From: Candidatus Manganitrophus noduliformans
Lineage (GTDB): Bacteria > Nitrospirota > Nitrospiria > SBBL01 > Manganitrophaceae
Direction of reading: 5' to 3'
Assembly: GCF_012184425.1 (NCBI RefSeq)
Contig: NZ_VTOW01000003.1
Location: 62,001 to 126,000 of the forward strand
DNA length: 64,000 nucleotides
Positions 1 to 7,143 of the stretch are shown piece after piece. Positions within the stretch are counted from its first letter, which is position 1. Every line of letters begins with the position of its first letter. The notes beneath the pieces were generated by a model. The model saw only the letters and a program-made list of their open reading frames with translations. It was not told the origin of the DNA and made no database searches. A program made the translations under genes and the position numbers.

Positions 1-382
1 CCAACGCATCCTCCGCGGCGGAGGCATGCTGGTGGTGGTTCAGCGCGGCACCCGGTCCGGTCCGTTCTTTCAGATAAGCGATAAGGCCGGGGCTCAACGC
101 GGGCCGAAAGGGAGGAAGGCTCGGATCAAAGGGGTTACTCAGGAACTGTTCCCAGAGCGGGTTGGAGAGACCGATGAAGCGCCGGTTCCGAGGGAGAGTG
201 AAGCTGATTTCGGGGGCATCGACCCCGAGGAACCGGACGCCGAGGTTGCCGATCGGGCGGAGATGAAGTGTGTCGCCGTCGTGGGCTTGCTGCCGGACGC
301 TTCCGGTGGTTCCGCTTCGAAAACCGAGCCCGGCATAACCGACCGTCAGTCCCGTTTTGAGCTGTTCAATCGCATTGGCCAT
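1..382 (-). CDS. SNase-like (thermonuclease family) protein, 3' end cut by window edge
   Basis: Reading the minus strand from ATG at 382 gives about 127 codons without a stop up to the window edge, so the gene is incomplete. Residues about 36-60 carry the staphylococcal-nuclease core pattern: HDGDTLHLR, then VRFLGVDAPEISF, with the Asp pair, Arg, Asp and Glu expected of the metal and phosphate site. Proteins of this family are Ca-dependent DNA/RNA phosphodiesterases or non-catalytic binding modules. Two ATGs (385 and 382) follow a GGAGG; the second has the better spacing. No signal peptide is visible, so it looks cytoplasmic. It diverges from the CARF-HEPN gene across about 100 bp, which may be a shared regulatory region. 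The family is clear from the motif; activity and full domain set are unknown because the C-terminus is missing. Confidence 0.72.
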   Translation of the reverse strand, partial: MANAIEQLKTGLTVGYAGLGFRSGTTGSVRQQAHDGDTLHLRPIGNLGVRFLGVDAPEISFTLPRNRRFIGLSNPLWEQFLSNPFDPSLPPFRPALSPGLIAYLKERTGPGAALNHHQHASAAEDAL

Positions 383-483
383 CATCCCCTCCGTGTGAGT
401 CCATCGAGTGTTCGTTTAGAACAGAAGTCCATCGAACTTAATCGAAGTGAGATTCTCTTGTCAATGTCCGATCGGAGAATGCC

Positions 484-1734
484 ATGTCGCAGTCATCGGT
501 GAAGGCGCTGCTGGTTTCAGTGGGGGGAGATCTCGCCTCGACAATCTTCGCCATCAACCGGCTTCGCCCCGAGGCCCTCTGCTTCTTCGTCGCAGAAGCG
601 GAGCAAGGGGAGATCGACCGGGAAATCATCCCGCAGATTGAACAGCCTCCCCGGCAATGGGACCAGATCGTGACCCCCGATTCGGAAGATCTTTTGCAAT
701 GTTGCCGCGTCTTGCTCCGGGAAATTCCGGGACTCCTTTCCCGTTGGGGGGTGGAGCCTTCCCAGTTGACGATCGACACCTCCGGCGGGACCAAGACGAT
801 GGCCGCGGCCTTGGCCCTTTGCGCGGTGGATGCCGCCTCCTCCTTTCACGCGGTTGTTTCCAAAGCGCAGGCGAAGGGGGGAACCGAGACGGCCGTTCGT
901 GGGGAAGCGCGGGTCCTCTACCAGGGAAACCCGTGGGACGAATTGGCTGCAAATGGGCGTCGCGACGCGGCGGCGGTATTCAATCAGGCCCGCTATCGCG
1001 AGGCGGCCGATCTTTTTCGGAAGATCGAGAAGCGGGTGAGCGGCGGATCCAAGCCGCTCTATAAAAGCTTGGCCGATTTTTCGGAGGGATATGCCTTCTG
1101 GGACGCCTTCGATTATCGGGAGGGGTGGAACCGGCTTCAGTCGGCGAAGAAGGGGCTCGAGATGTCGGCCCTCTTCGGCGGGCCGCCCGGTCTGAAAGAT
1201 GTCGTCGCGAAATTAAAGGAGAACCTCTCCTTCCTGGAAAAACTGGTGATGGGAACCAAGGAGATCAAGCCGGAGCTCTTTCTCGATCTTCTCGCCAATG
1301 CCCAACGCCGCGCCCACACCGAGAAGAAATATGAGGAGGCCACCGTCCGCCTTCTGCGCGCTCTGGAGGTTTTGGCGCAGGCGCGGTTAGCGGAGAGAGG
1401 ATTTCAATTCGACCGGATCGATCCTGATCCGCTTCCTGCTTCCTTGAAGACCGATTTCATTCAAAAGTATACGAGCCCGCTCGATGGGCGGATCAAGCCG
1501 GACCTGCTCGGGGATTACCGGCTACTGAAGGAGATCGGTGATCCGCTCGGAATCGCCTTCGATCAACAGTGGAGTACATTCAAAATCCCGCTGGAGGCAA
1601 GAGAGCGGTCGATTTTAGGGCACGGCTTCACGCCGATGCCGCCCGATCGTTATCAGCACCTCTGGGAGCTGGCCCTGAAGATTTCGGGGACGCTCCCGGA
1701 AAAGATGTTGCACTTTCCAAAGATGGAATTTTAA
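484..1734 (+). CDS. TIGR02710-type CRISPR-associated CARF-HEPN protein (putative cyclic-oligonucleotide-activated RNase)
   Basis: A 416-residue cytoplasmic protein. The N-terminal part (about 1-160) resembles a Rossmann-like CARF domain, with the ligand-site motif DTSGGTKTM at 98-106. The C-terminal part is helical and ends with ERSILGHGF, where R375 and H380 form the Rx4H signature of HEPN ribonucleases. Related proteins accompany type III CRISPR systems and are thought to be switched on by cyclic oligoadenylate to cut RNA. No cas gene or repeat array lies to the right; to the left only a nuclease-like gene is visible before the edge. It could therefore be a satellite of a CRISPR locus further left or a stand-alone stress nuclease. 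The start follows a short purine stretch (GGAG). Family assignment is strong; ligand and target are inferred. Confidence 0.8.
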   Translation: MSQSSVKALLVSVGGDLASTIFAINRLRPEALCFFVAEAEQGEIDREIIPQIEQPPRQWDQIVTPDSEDLLQCCRVLLREIPGLLSRWGVEPSQLTIDTSGGTKTMAAALALCAVDAASSFHAVVSKAQAKGGTETAVRGEARVLYQGNPWDELAANGRRDAAAVFNQARYREAADLFRKIEKRVSGGSKPLYKSLADFSEGYAFWDAFDYREGWNRLQSAKKGLEMSALFGGPPGLKDVVAKLKENLSFLEKLVMGTKEIKPELFLDLLANAQRRAHTEKKYEEATVRLLRALEVLAQARLAERGFQFDRIDPDPLPASLKTDFIQKYTSPLDGRIKPDLLGDYRLLKEIGDPLGIAFDQQWSTFKIPLEARERSILGHGFTPMPPDRYQHLWELALKISGTLPEKMLHFPKMEF

Positions 1735-1887
1735 ATGCGAAGACGGAAGGAGGCTGATTCGGGGATCCTTTGGGTAAAGAATACCGGCCTCCGAAAGCGG
1801 CGAAGTCATCGGTGTCTCATCATCAGCCTGATCTCCATCCGTATGGACATCCTGTCTTTTTCTGCACTCTAAGCATCCCTTAATGGA

Positions 1888-1904
1888 ATGACAAAAAATG
1901 TCAT
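1888..1904. promoter_or_regulatory. Inverted repeat, possible activator site upstream of pilA
   Basis: ATGACA and TGTCAT arms of 6 bp flank five A residues, about 105 bp before the -24 element at 2009. The placement suits an enhancer of a sigma-54 promoter, and the TGTC core resembles the element bound by PilR in Pseudomonas. Function is inferred. Confidence 0.35.
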
Positions 1905-2008
1905 CCGGACCCGCCGGCATGGACATTCTATGGAACAGAAGGAATCAGTTTGTGAGTTCTCAGGACCTAAGTCCTTTAAGCTAAAGGGAAAAATAATTTC
2001 TCGGCGAA

Positions 2009-2024
2009 TGGCACATAACCTGCT
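2009..2024 (+). promoter_or_regulatory. Sigma-54 (-24/-12) promoter of pilA
   Basis: TGGCAC at 2009-2014 and TGCT at 2021-2024 give the GG-N10-GC spacing required by RpoN. Transcription would start near 2035, leaving a leader of about 48 nt before the pilin ATG. Sigma-54 control of the major pilin is established in other type IV pilus systems, and a PilS/PilR-type pair is encoded at 46841-50033. Confidence 0.75.
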
Positions 2025-2082
2025 ACTGAAGAGATCGGAGGATGGAAAGAAGAATCGTTTTCCTCAGTAACAGGAGGCAATC

Positions 2083-2481
2083 ATGGTCGGGCGAATCAAA
2101 GGCCAAAGAGGGTTCACATTGATTGAGTTAATGATCGTGGTCGCCATTATCGGCATCTTGGCGGCGATTGCCATCCCTAATTTTCTAAATTATCAAGCCA
2201 AAGCACAGCAGGCCGAGGTCCGGACCGGTTTGGCCGCCATCTTTACGGGGATGATGGTCCACTACGGCGCGGTCGATACCGGTTATACAAGCGCATCGAT
2301 TGCCGGCATCGATTTCACGGCATCAGGATCCCCACGGTATTCGTATACCCTCTCTAACCTTGCGGCAACGACGTTCTTAGCAACCGGACAGGGAATTTCC
2401 GGCCGCGTGATCGGAGATGTCTGGACAATCGATCAAACCAAAACGATCACAGATGTCGACCCAACCTCATTTTCATCTTAG
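2083..2481 (+). CDS. pilA: Type IV major pilin PilA-like
   Basis: A 132-residue prepilin with a short basic leader ([10 protein letters not shown]) ending at Gly10. It is followed by the mature N-terminus [20 protein letters not shown], with Phe at +1 and Glu at +5. This is the substrate pattern of prepilin peptidase (encoded at 45994). The hydrophobic helix drives filament assembly, and the remaining globular domain of about 90 residues is small, with no cysteine pair. It stands alone behind its own sigma-54 promoter and has a strong Shine-Dalgarno (CAGGAGG). It is longer than the truncated conductive pilins of Geobacter, so electron transport cannot be argued from the sequence. It could also be a pseudopilin, but the promoter and leader favour a major pilin. 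Confidence 0.85.
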   Translation: MVGRIKGQRGFTLIELMIVVAIIGILAAIAIPNFLNYQAKAQQAEVRTGLAAIFTGMMVHYGAVDTGYTSASIAGIDFTASGSPRYSYTLSNLAATTFLATGQGISGRVIGDVWTIDQTKTITDVDPTSFSS

Positions 2482-2832
2482 GAAACCTGAAATCATTTTC
2501 GAATGAATTTTCCGAATTCCCCGACCGGAGGCCATTTTCAGAGAAGCCGTCCTCCGTTTAGGGGACCGATCGGAAAGATCCTGCCTGATCAAACGCCAAC
2601 CCTTTTTTGAAACGCTCCCCGGACTGAATCGAAGTGTGATTTTTCTGCAACTCACTTTTCTTTTTAATGTGGGCCTCCTTACGTCTCGCTGAAGAAAGCC
2701 GCGGGCGATGCCAAAAAGACCGTCCGCATCGGCGGGTGAGGAGGCCCGGCGATGCGGTCTTGTTTTTGCTCTTTAAGGAATAAGCAACCATGTCATTCCC
2801 CCTTTGGGGCCGGGGAGGTCGATTCGCAGGAG
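2482..2832 (+). other. Intergenic region between pilA and the oxidase gene
   Basis: No gene found. A weak hairpin (CGGAGG at 2526-2531 with CCTCCG at 2551-2556, then TTTA) may end pilA transcription. A longer hairpin with a T-rich tail lies at 2716-2767, directly before the oxidase start. An open frame from 2752 runs through that hairpin into the oxidase, but the residues before 2833 show no family resemblance. Confidence 0.5.
2716..2767 (+). terminator. Terminator-like hairpin before the oxidase gene
   Basis: The arm at 2716-2731 pairs with 2750-2761 (CGCATCG/CGATGCG core plus AAGAC/GTCTT, with a 4-nt bulge), followed by TGTTTTTGCTCTTT. It could end transcription from pilA or act as an attenuator for the oxidase operon. 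Confidence 0.5.
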
Positions 2833-5595
2833 ATGCCGGAGGAAAGGGAAGTCTATCAAGAAGAGACGTTGGTCAATCACGATCTGGTGAAGCGTTGGGC
2901 CTATGCGACGCTGGTGTGGCTGACCTTGTACCCGATCGTCGGCGTGATCCTCTCGATCAAGTTCCACCATCCGAACTTCCTCAACGAAATTTCCTGGTTT
3001 TCTTTCGGACGGCTCCGTCCGGTCCATGTCAACGGCGTTATCTTCGGCGCCTTCTCGACCGGCTTCATTGCGCTGCTCTACTACTTCGTTCCCCGAATCT
3101 GCGGCGTCCGGCTCTACAAAGAGCAATGGGGTTATCTTACTTTCTGGCTCTGGAATGCCGCGATCCTATTGGGAAGCCTCACCCTGATGGCCGGATTCAA
3201 CAAGGGGATCGAGGCGGGGGAATATCCCGTCTGGGTGGGCGTCTTGATCATGATCGTTTTGGTGATGACGACCCTCCAGGTCTACGGGACGGTCTTTCGG
3301 CGGCGGGAACGCAGGGTCTATGTTGCCCTCTGGTATGCGATGGCCGCTCTGATCTGGACGGCGATGAATTATCCCCTCGGAAATTTCATCCTTCCTTTCT
3401 GGATCAACGGCGTCAACAGCGCCGCGCTCCACGGCCTCTACCTCCACTATGTCGTCGGGCTCTGGATTACCCCGGCCGGTTTGGCATTGATCTACTTTTT
3501 CCTCCCCAGCAGCGTGAGAAACCCCCTCTACTCCCACAAGCTCTCCCTGATCGGTTTTTGGAGCATCGCCTTTCTCTATCCCTTTCTCGGGATCCACCAC
3601 TACCTCTACAGCCCGATCGCGGAGTGGACGCAGACGGTCGCCATCGCCTACGGGATTCTTCTCATCATTCCGGTCTGGACGGTGACGACGAACTTCTTCG
3701 GGACGATGCTCGGGAAATGGCATCTCCTGGCGGGGAAGCGGTCGTACGACTATGCGGCGAAGTTTCTGATCCTGGGAGCGGTGAATTACTTCGTCGGCTG
3801 TTTTCAAGGCTCGGTCGAAGCGCTCCGGCGGATGCAGCAGTTGACCCACTTCAACGACTTTACCATCTCCCACTCTCACATGACCGTCTTCGGGACATTC
3901 GTGATTTGGGTGACGGGAGGGCTTTATTACATCTGGCCGCGCGTCACGGGGCGCGAGCTCTGGAGCTGGCGGTTGGCGAGTTGGCATTTCTGGCTGGTCC
4001 TCTTCGGCGGAGGGATGATGGGGGTGATCCTGGCCGCGATGGGATTTATCCAAGGGGCCATGTTGGAGTACGGCGTCAACTTCACCGACAGCGTTGTGGA
4101 AATGAAGCCGTGGTGGGAGGCGCGGACCCTCTCCGGTATGGCGATGGACGTCGGGATGGCGCTCTTTTTCTACAATCTCTGGCGGAGCGCGCGCGACGGG
4201 GCGCCGATCGAGACGACCCCGGTTTCTCCCCGTCCGACGGCGGAGGCGCGGGCGCCGATGCATGCATCGGGACCGCTCGAGCGGCCCTCCGCCATCATCC
4301 TGATCGCCGGGGTGGCGTTTTTCCTCCTGGCGATCGCCATCCAATGGCTGATGCCGATTGCATTGGAGTCGAACTATGAGTTGCCCGTCCGGACGGTGCA
4401 GGGGATACAAATTTTGCCGACCGATTATACGGAGCAAGAAAAGCTCGGGAGGAAGGTTTATATTCGGGAAGGGTGCTGGTATTGCCATTCACAGTATGTC
4501 CGCCCCGTGACCGGAGAGGACAACCGTTGGGGTCCGGTTTCTCAGGCGGGCGAGTATACCTATGACATTCCCCATCTCTTTGGGACCCGTCGAATCGGAC
4601 CTGATTTATTCCGCGTCGGGCGAAAATACGGGGATGATTGGCACGTGGCCCATCACTGGGAGCCGCGCGCCGTGGTTTCCGATTCGATCATGCCCTCCTT
4701 TCGGTGGCTGTTCAACCCAGCCGATGCGAACGGCATACCGCAGATGAGCGAAGAGGGAAAGGCGCTCATCGCCTATCTCCAAAGGCTTGGGACTCAGATC
4801 GGCGACTGGCGGGAGGAATTTCTTCCGATCAGTGTCAACGCCGGCACCGCGCTTGATCCGAAGCGGGAGGTCTTCGAAATCGGAAAACGGGTCTACGCGC
4901 GCCGCTGCATCGGCTGCCACGGAGAGAAAGGGGACGGCAACGGGCCGTCGGCCCGGTTCTTGGATCCGAAGCCGCGCGATTTCACCCGCGGGATCTTCAA
5001 GTTCCGCTCCACCGGCGGGGGGGAGAATACCCTGCCGCTCGATGCCGATCTCTACCGGACCGTCACGCACGGCTTGTGGGGAACCGCCATGCCGGCTTGG
5101 CATGAGATTTCGGAGCTGGAGCGGGCGTCGGTCGTTCAATACATCAAGATCTTCTCCGACCGATGGAAGAACGAGGCCGTCCCTCCTCCAATCACGATTC
5201 CGCCTGAGCCGCCGGCCGATTCCGCATCGGTCGATCGGGGAAGAGCGGTTTATGCCGAGGCGGGTTGTCTCGGCTGCCACGGACCTCAAGGAAAGGGGGA
5301 TGGTCCGCTCGCCCCGATCCTGCGCGACGTCTGGGGAAATCCGGTCCGTCCGGCGAACTTCACCCTCCCGGCGGGGGCGCCGGGAGGGGTCAAACTGGGA
5401 CACGACGCCAGGCACCTTTTCACTGTGGTGATGACCGGGGTCGGCGGAACGCCGATGGAGGCTTTCTCAAAGCGGCTGACGCCGGAGCAGGTCTGGGATG
5501 TCGTTTATTTTGTCCGGTCCCTTTATCTTCAGGCGCGAGAGGAATTTTTGGAGAAGCGACGCGTGGGAGCATCGGCGCAGACGGCGCGGCGCTGA
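2833..5595 (+). CDS. cbb3-type cytochrome c oxidase, fused CcoN-CcoO with di-haem CcoP-like tail
   Basis: A 920-residue inner-membrane protein that would couple cytochrome c oxidation to O2 reduction. Residues about 10-470 are a complete CcoN: H65 and H349 (low-spin haem), H205, H255 and H256 (CuB), H347 (high-spin haem) and Y249 (crosslink tyrosine). These positions match the Pseudomonas subunit within a few residues. After a linker, a membrane helix (about 485-505) opens a CcoO domain with haem site CWYCH at 548-552 and the typical YVRPVTGED stretch. Two further class-I cytochrome c domains follow, CIGCH at 692-696 and CLGCH at 812-816, as in the periplasmic part of CcoP. Such an N-O-P fusion is not the usual three-gene layout. 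The start is uncertain: ATG 2833 lies close to AGGAG, and an ATG at 2752 is also in frame. ccoS and a CcoP-like anchor follow. Confidence 0.88.
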   Translation: MPEEREVYQEETLVNHDLVKRWAYATLVWLTLYPIVGVILSIKFHHPNFLNEISWFSFGRLRPVHVNGVIFGAFSTGFIALLYYFVPRICGVRLYKEQWGYLTFWLWNAAILLGSLTLMAGFNKGIEAGEYPVWVGVLIMIVLVMTTLQVYGTVFRRRERRVYVALWYAMAALIWTAMNYPLGNFILPFWINGVNSAALHGLYLHYVVGLWITPAGLALIYFFLPSSVRNPLYSHKLSLIGFWSIAFLYPFLGIHHYLYSPIAEWTQTVAIAYGILLIIPVWTVTTNFFGTMLGKWHLLAGKRSYDYAAKFLILGAVNYFVGCFQGSVEALRRMQQLTHFNDFTISHSHMTVFGTFVIWVTGGLYYIWPRVTGRELWSWRLASWHFWLVLFGGGMMGVILAAMGFIQGAMLEYGVNFTDSVVEMKPWWEARTLSGMAMDVGMALFFYNLWRSARDGAPIETTPVSPRPTAEARAPMHASGPLERPSAIILIAGVAFFLLAIAIQWLMPIALESNYELPVRTVQGIQILPTDYTEQEKLGRKVYIREGCWYCHSQYVRPVTGEDNRWGPVSQAGEYTYDIPHLFGTRRIGPDLFRVGRKYGDDWHVAHHWEPRAVVSDSIMPSFRWLFNPADANGIPQMSEEGKALIAYLQRLGTQIGDWREEFLPISVNAGTALDPKREVFEIGKRVYARRCIGCHGEKGDGNGPSARFLDPKPRDFTRGIFKFRSTGGGENTLPLDADLYRTVTHGLWGTAMPAWHEISELERASVVQYIKIFSDRWKNEAVPPPITIPPEPPADSASVDRGRAVYAEAGCLGCHGPQGKGDGPLAPILRDVWGNPVRPANFTLPAGAPGGVKLGHDARHLFTVVMTGVGGTPMEAFSKRLTPEQVWDVVYFVRSLYLQAREEFLEKRRVGASAQTARR

Positions 5596-5616
5596 CCCGC
5601 TATGTTGGGGTGTTAG

Positions 5617-5793
5617 ATGGAAATCACCTGGATCAATTATCTGGTCGGGATGCTGGTCTCGCTGGCCGCCTGGTTTGTTTTTCTTTGGGCCATCCGCGAC
5701 GGGCAGTTCCGCGAAACGGAAGAGACCGCCCGGCGAATGCTCGAGAATGAGGTATCCGAAGAGGGAGCCGATGGAACCGAAAAAAGAGCATGA
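5617..5793 (+). CDS. ccoS: cbb3 oxidase maturation protein CcoS-like
   Basis: A 58-residue protein with one N-terminal membrane helix (about 6-25) running into FLWAIRDGQF. This is close to the FFWAVRSGQF signature of CcoS, and an acidic and polar tail follows. CcoS is needed to load haem and copper cofactors into cbb3 oxidase. It begins 21 bp after the fused oxidase gene and overlaps the next gene by 23 bp, so the three are almost certainly co-transcribed. The tail is longer in charged residues than in many homologues. The assignment rests on the short motif and the position, which agree well. Confidence 0.78.
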   Translation: MEITWINYLVGMLVSLAAWFVFLWAIRDGQFRETEETARRMLENEVSEEGADGTEKRA

Positions 5794-5980
5794 AGAAGAT
5801 CGTCACCGGCTGATGGAGAAGGTCGGCCTGGAAAAGGATTCGCATCTCCACCAAGATTACGAGTACGCCTCGGGGATCGTGGAGCGGGCCGGTATTGTTC
5901 CGTTTTGGTTGAAGGTCGTTTATGTCTCTCTCGTTGTCTGGGCAATTTACTATATCATCCGATACTGGTCCGGCGAGTAG
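5771..5980 (+). CDS. Small CcoP/FixP N-terminal-like membrane anchor
   Basis: A 69-residue protein with a charged N-terminus, then HQDYEYASGIVERAGIVPFW and one membrane helix (about 46-66) ending IRYWSGE. The order 'acidic/aromatic stretch, G-I-x-E, P-x-W, helix with WAIYY' matches the N-terminal segment of CcoP (FixP_N), which docks on CcoN. No haem motif is present. Because the two CcoP-type haem domains are fused to the upstream CcoN-CcoO protein, this looks like the membrane part of a split CcoP. ATG 5771 lies inside ccoS, which gives translational coupling. An alternative is an unrelated small assembly subunit such as a CcoQ-like protein. Confidence 0.65.
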   Translation: MEPKKEHEEDRHRLMEKVGLEKDSHLHQDYEYASGIVERAGIVPFWLKVVYVSLVVWAIYYIIRYWSGE

Positions 5981-6003
5981 AGGCGATAGAAGAGGATATC
6001 GAT

Positions 6004-6216
6004 TTGAAGGTGCTCATTTATGTCAATCTGATCGTCGGGGCCTGGTTGATCGTCTCGCCGTTTCTCTTCAGCTACAGGTACGATACGGCCGAGTTTTGGA
6101 ACAGCGAGGTGATCGGCGTCATGCTGATCATCATCACCGGCGTGATCGGATTTTCGGTGCCGCGGCAGAATCGCGAGACGCCTCTCTCGCAGGTGGAGCG
6201 GCGAAAGCGCGCGTAG
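6004..6216 (+). CDS. SPW-repeat-like small membrane protein
   Basis: About 70 residues with two membrane helices. The first carries GAWLIVSPFLFSY, the sequence hallmark of SPW proteins. The second follows NSEVIGVMLIIITG, and a basic tail ends the protein. Function of the family is unknown. The likely start is TTG at 6004 after AGAGGAT; an in-frame ATG at 5905 would add residues antisense in character and overlap the previous gene. It sits 23 bp after the CcoP-like anchor, so it is probably the last gene of the oxidase operon. Its stop TAG opens a small GC-rich palindromic stretch shared with the end of larC. Confidence 0.6.
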   Translation: MKVLIYVNLIVGAWLIVSPFLFSYRYDTAEFWNSEVIGVMLIIITGVIGFSVPRQNRETPLSQVERRKRA

Positions 6217-6228
6217 CGCAGCGCTTCT

Positions 6229-7119
6229 TCAAGCCGACTTGAGCGCTTTGCGCACGCCGTAGGCCCGTTCATTAAAGATTCGCATCGCTTCATCGAGGCG
6301 GACTCCCTTGATTTCGATCCGGGAGAGATCTCCATCCCCCAGCCCGAGCTTCGTTGCCTGGCGGAGGTATTCGACCCCCATCGTCGAGAATCCGAGGAGC
6401 GAGGCGCAAACCGTATCGACGGAAACCGGGTCGCGTCCGGCGACGACCAATCCGGTCTCGACGGCGATCCCGCCGGTCGGGCCGGTCGCGATCATCGCCG
6501 GGTGTCCCGTCACAATCCCCAGGTGCGGGGGGAAGCGCTTCAGCATCCCGACGATAAATCCGTTCTTGTCCTCGACCATCCCGCTCCGGCCGTACTGATC
6601 GGCCATTCTCGGATGGCCGTAGTAGTCGGCGGCGGGCCAGCTCATCGCGATGTTTTTGATGGCGCCGACGATCACCGATTGGGAGTGGACCTTCAACTGG
6701 CTGAGCGAAACGACCGTTTCGTAGCGGAGCACCCCCTCGTGGACGACGACCTCCCGCATCGGTCCGTAGTCGAGGGGAACGGTCGCGAAGGGGGGCTTGT
6801 TGTGATCGACGTATTGGACCCGTTCTTTCTCGATCACCCGGTCCATTCCGGTGATCCGGAAGACCTCGTCGGTCTCGGAGGCCCCGGCCCCGCCGGAGAC
6901 GATCAACTCCCTCGGCTGAAACCGCTTCACGAACTGGATGACCGCTTCAAGGGTGTCGGCCTGCGTCACTCCCGATTGGTCCTCCTCCGTCGCCGTCGTG
7001 TCGTTGGGATGGATCGCGACGATCTTGTTCTTGAAAAGCTCCTCCACCGGCAGGAAGCCCAGCGCCTCTTCAACGGCCTGCCGGATCTTCGAATGCTGCG
7101 TCAGTGCGACGGTCGCCAT
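6229..7119 (-). CDS. DUF362 domain protein
   Basis: A 296-residue protein that ends with the block VVAGRDPVSVDTVCASLLGF and then a Y-L-x-x-A-x-x-x-G-L-G-D-G segment, typical of DUF362. The N-terminal half contains GGAGASETD and HNKPPF. Some DUF362 proteins carry iron-sulfur clusters, but only one cysteine is visible here, so none is expected. No signal peptide. It is the last gene of a minus-strand set (zinc ribbon, baeRF-like, DUF362), 24 bp after the previous stop. It converges on the oxidase operon with only 12 bp between stops. Biochemical role unknown. Confidence 0.75.
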   Translation of the reverse strand: MATVALTQHSKIRQAVEEALGFLPVEELFKNKIVAIHPNDTTATEEDQSGVTQADTLEAVIQFVKRFQPRELIVSGGAGASETDEVFRITGMDRVIEKERVQYVDHNKPPFATVPLDYGPMREVVVHEGVLRYETVVSLSQLKVHSQSVIVGAIKNIAMSWPAADYYGHPRMADQYGRSGMVEDKNGFIVGMLKRFPPHLGIVTGHPAMIATGPTGGIAVETGLVVAGRDPVSVDTVCASLLGFSTMGVEYLRQATKLGLGDGDLSRIEIKGVRLDEAMRIFNERAYGVRKALKSA

Positions 7120-7143
7120 CGGTCTTCCTCCATAATCATCCGC

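Larger units (their letters stand above)
1735..2082 (+). other. Intergenic region upstream of the major pilin gene
   Basis: No convincing gene. An open frame at 1888-2070 lacks similarity and a ribosome-binding site. The stretch holds a perfect inverted repeat ATGACA/TGTCAT at 1888-1904, a CTGTC at 1852-1856 and a sigma-54 promoter at 2009-2024. It is therefore best read as the control region of the pilin gene. Confidence 0.6.

Noticed and set aside
1735-2082. CRISPR array next to the CARF-HEPN gene
   Set aside because: No repeated unit of 20-40 bp with regular spacing is present here or between 383 and 483.
2083-2481. Conductive pilin (nanowire) gene
   Set aside because: The mature protein is about 122 residues with a globular head, unlike the short aromatic-rich pilins for which conductivity has been claimed.
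2790-4379. Plus-strand open frame starting at an ATG with a fair ribosome-binding site inside the oxidase gene
   Set aside because: The translation is Arg/Asp/Pro-rich without similarity; the overlapping frame holds all CcoN motifs. The ATG might still serve a very short leader, but nothing supports it.
3166-4488. Long open frame on the minus strand opposite the oxidase
   Set aside because: It is antisense to the conserved CcoN helices and haem ligands and is low-complexity, charged sequence.
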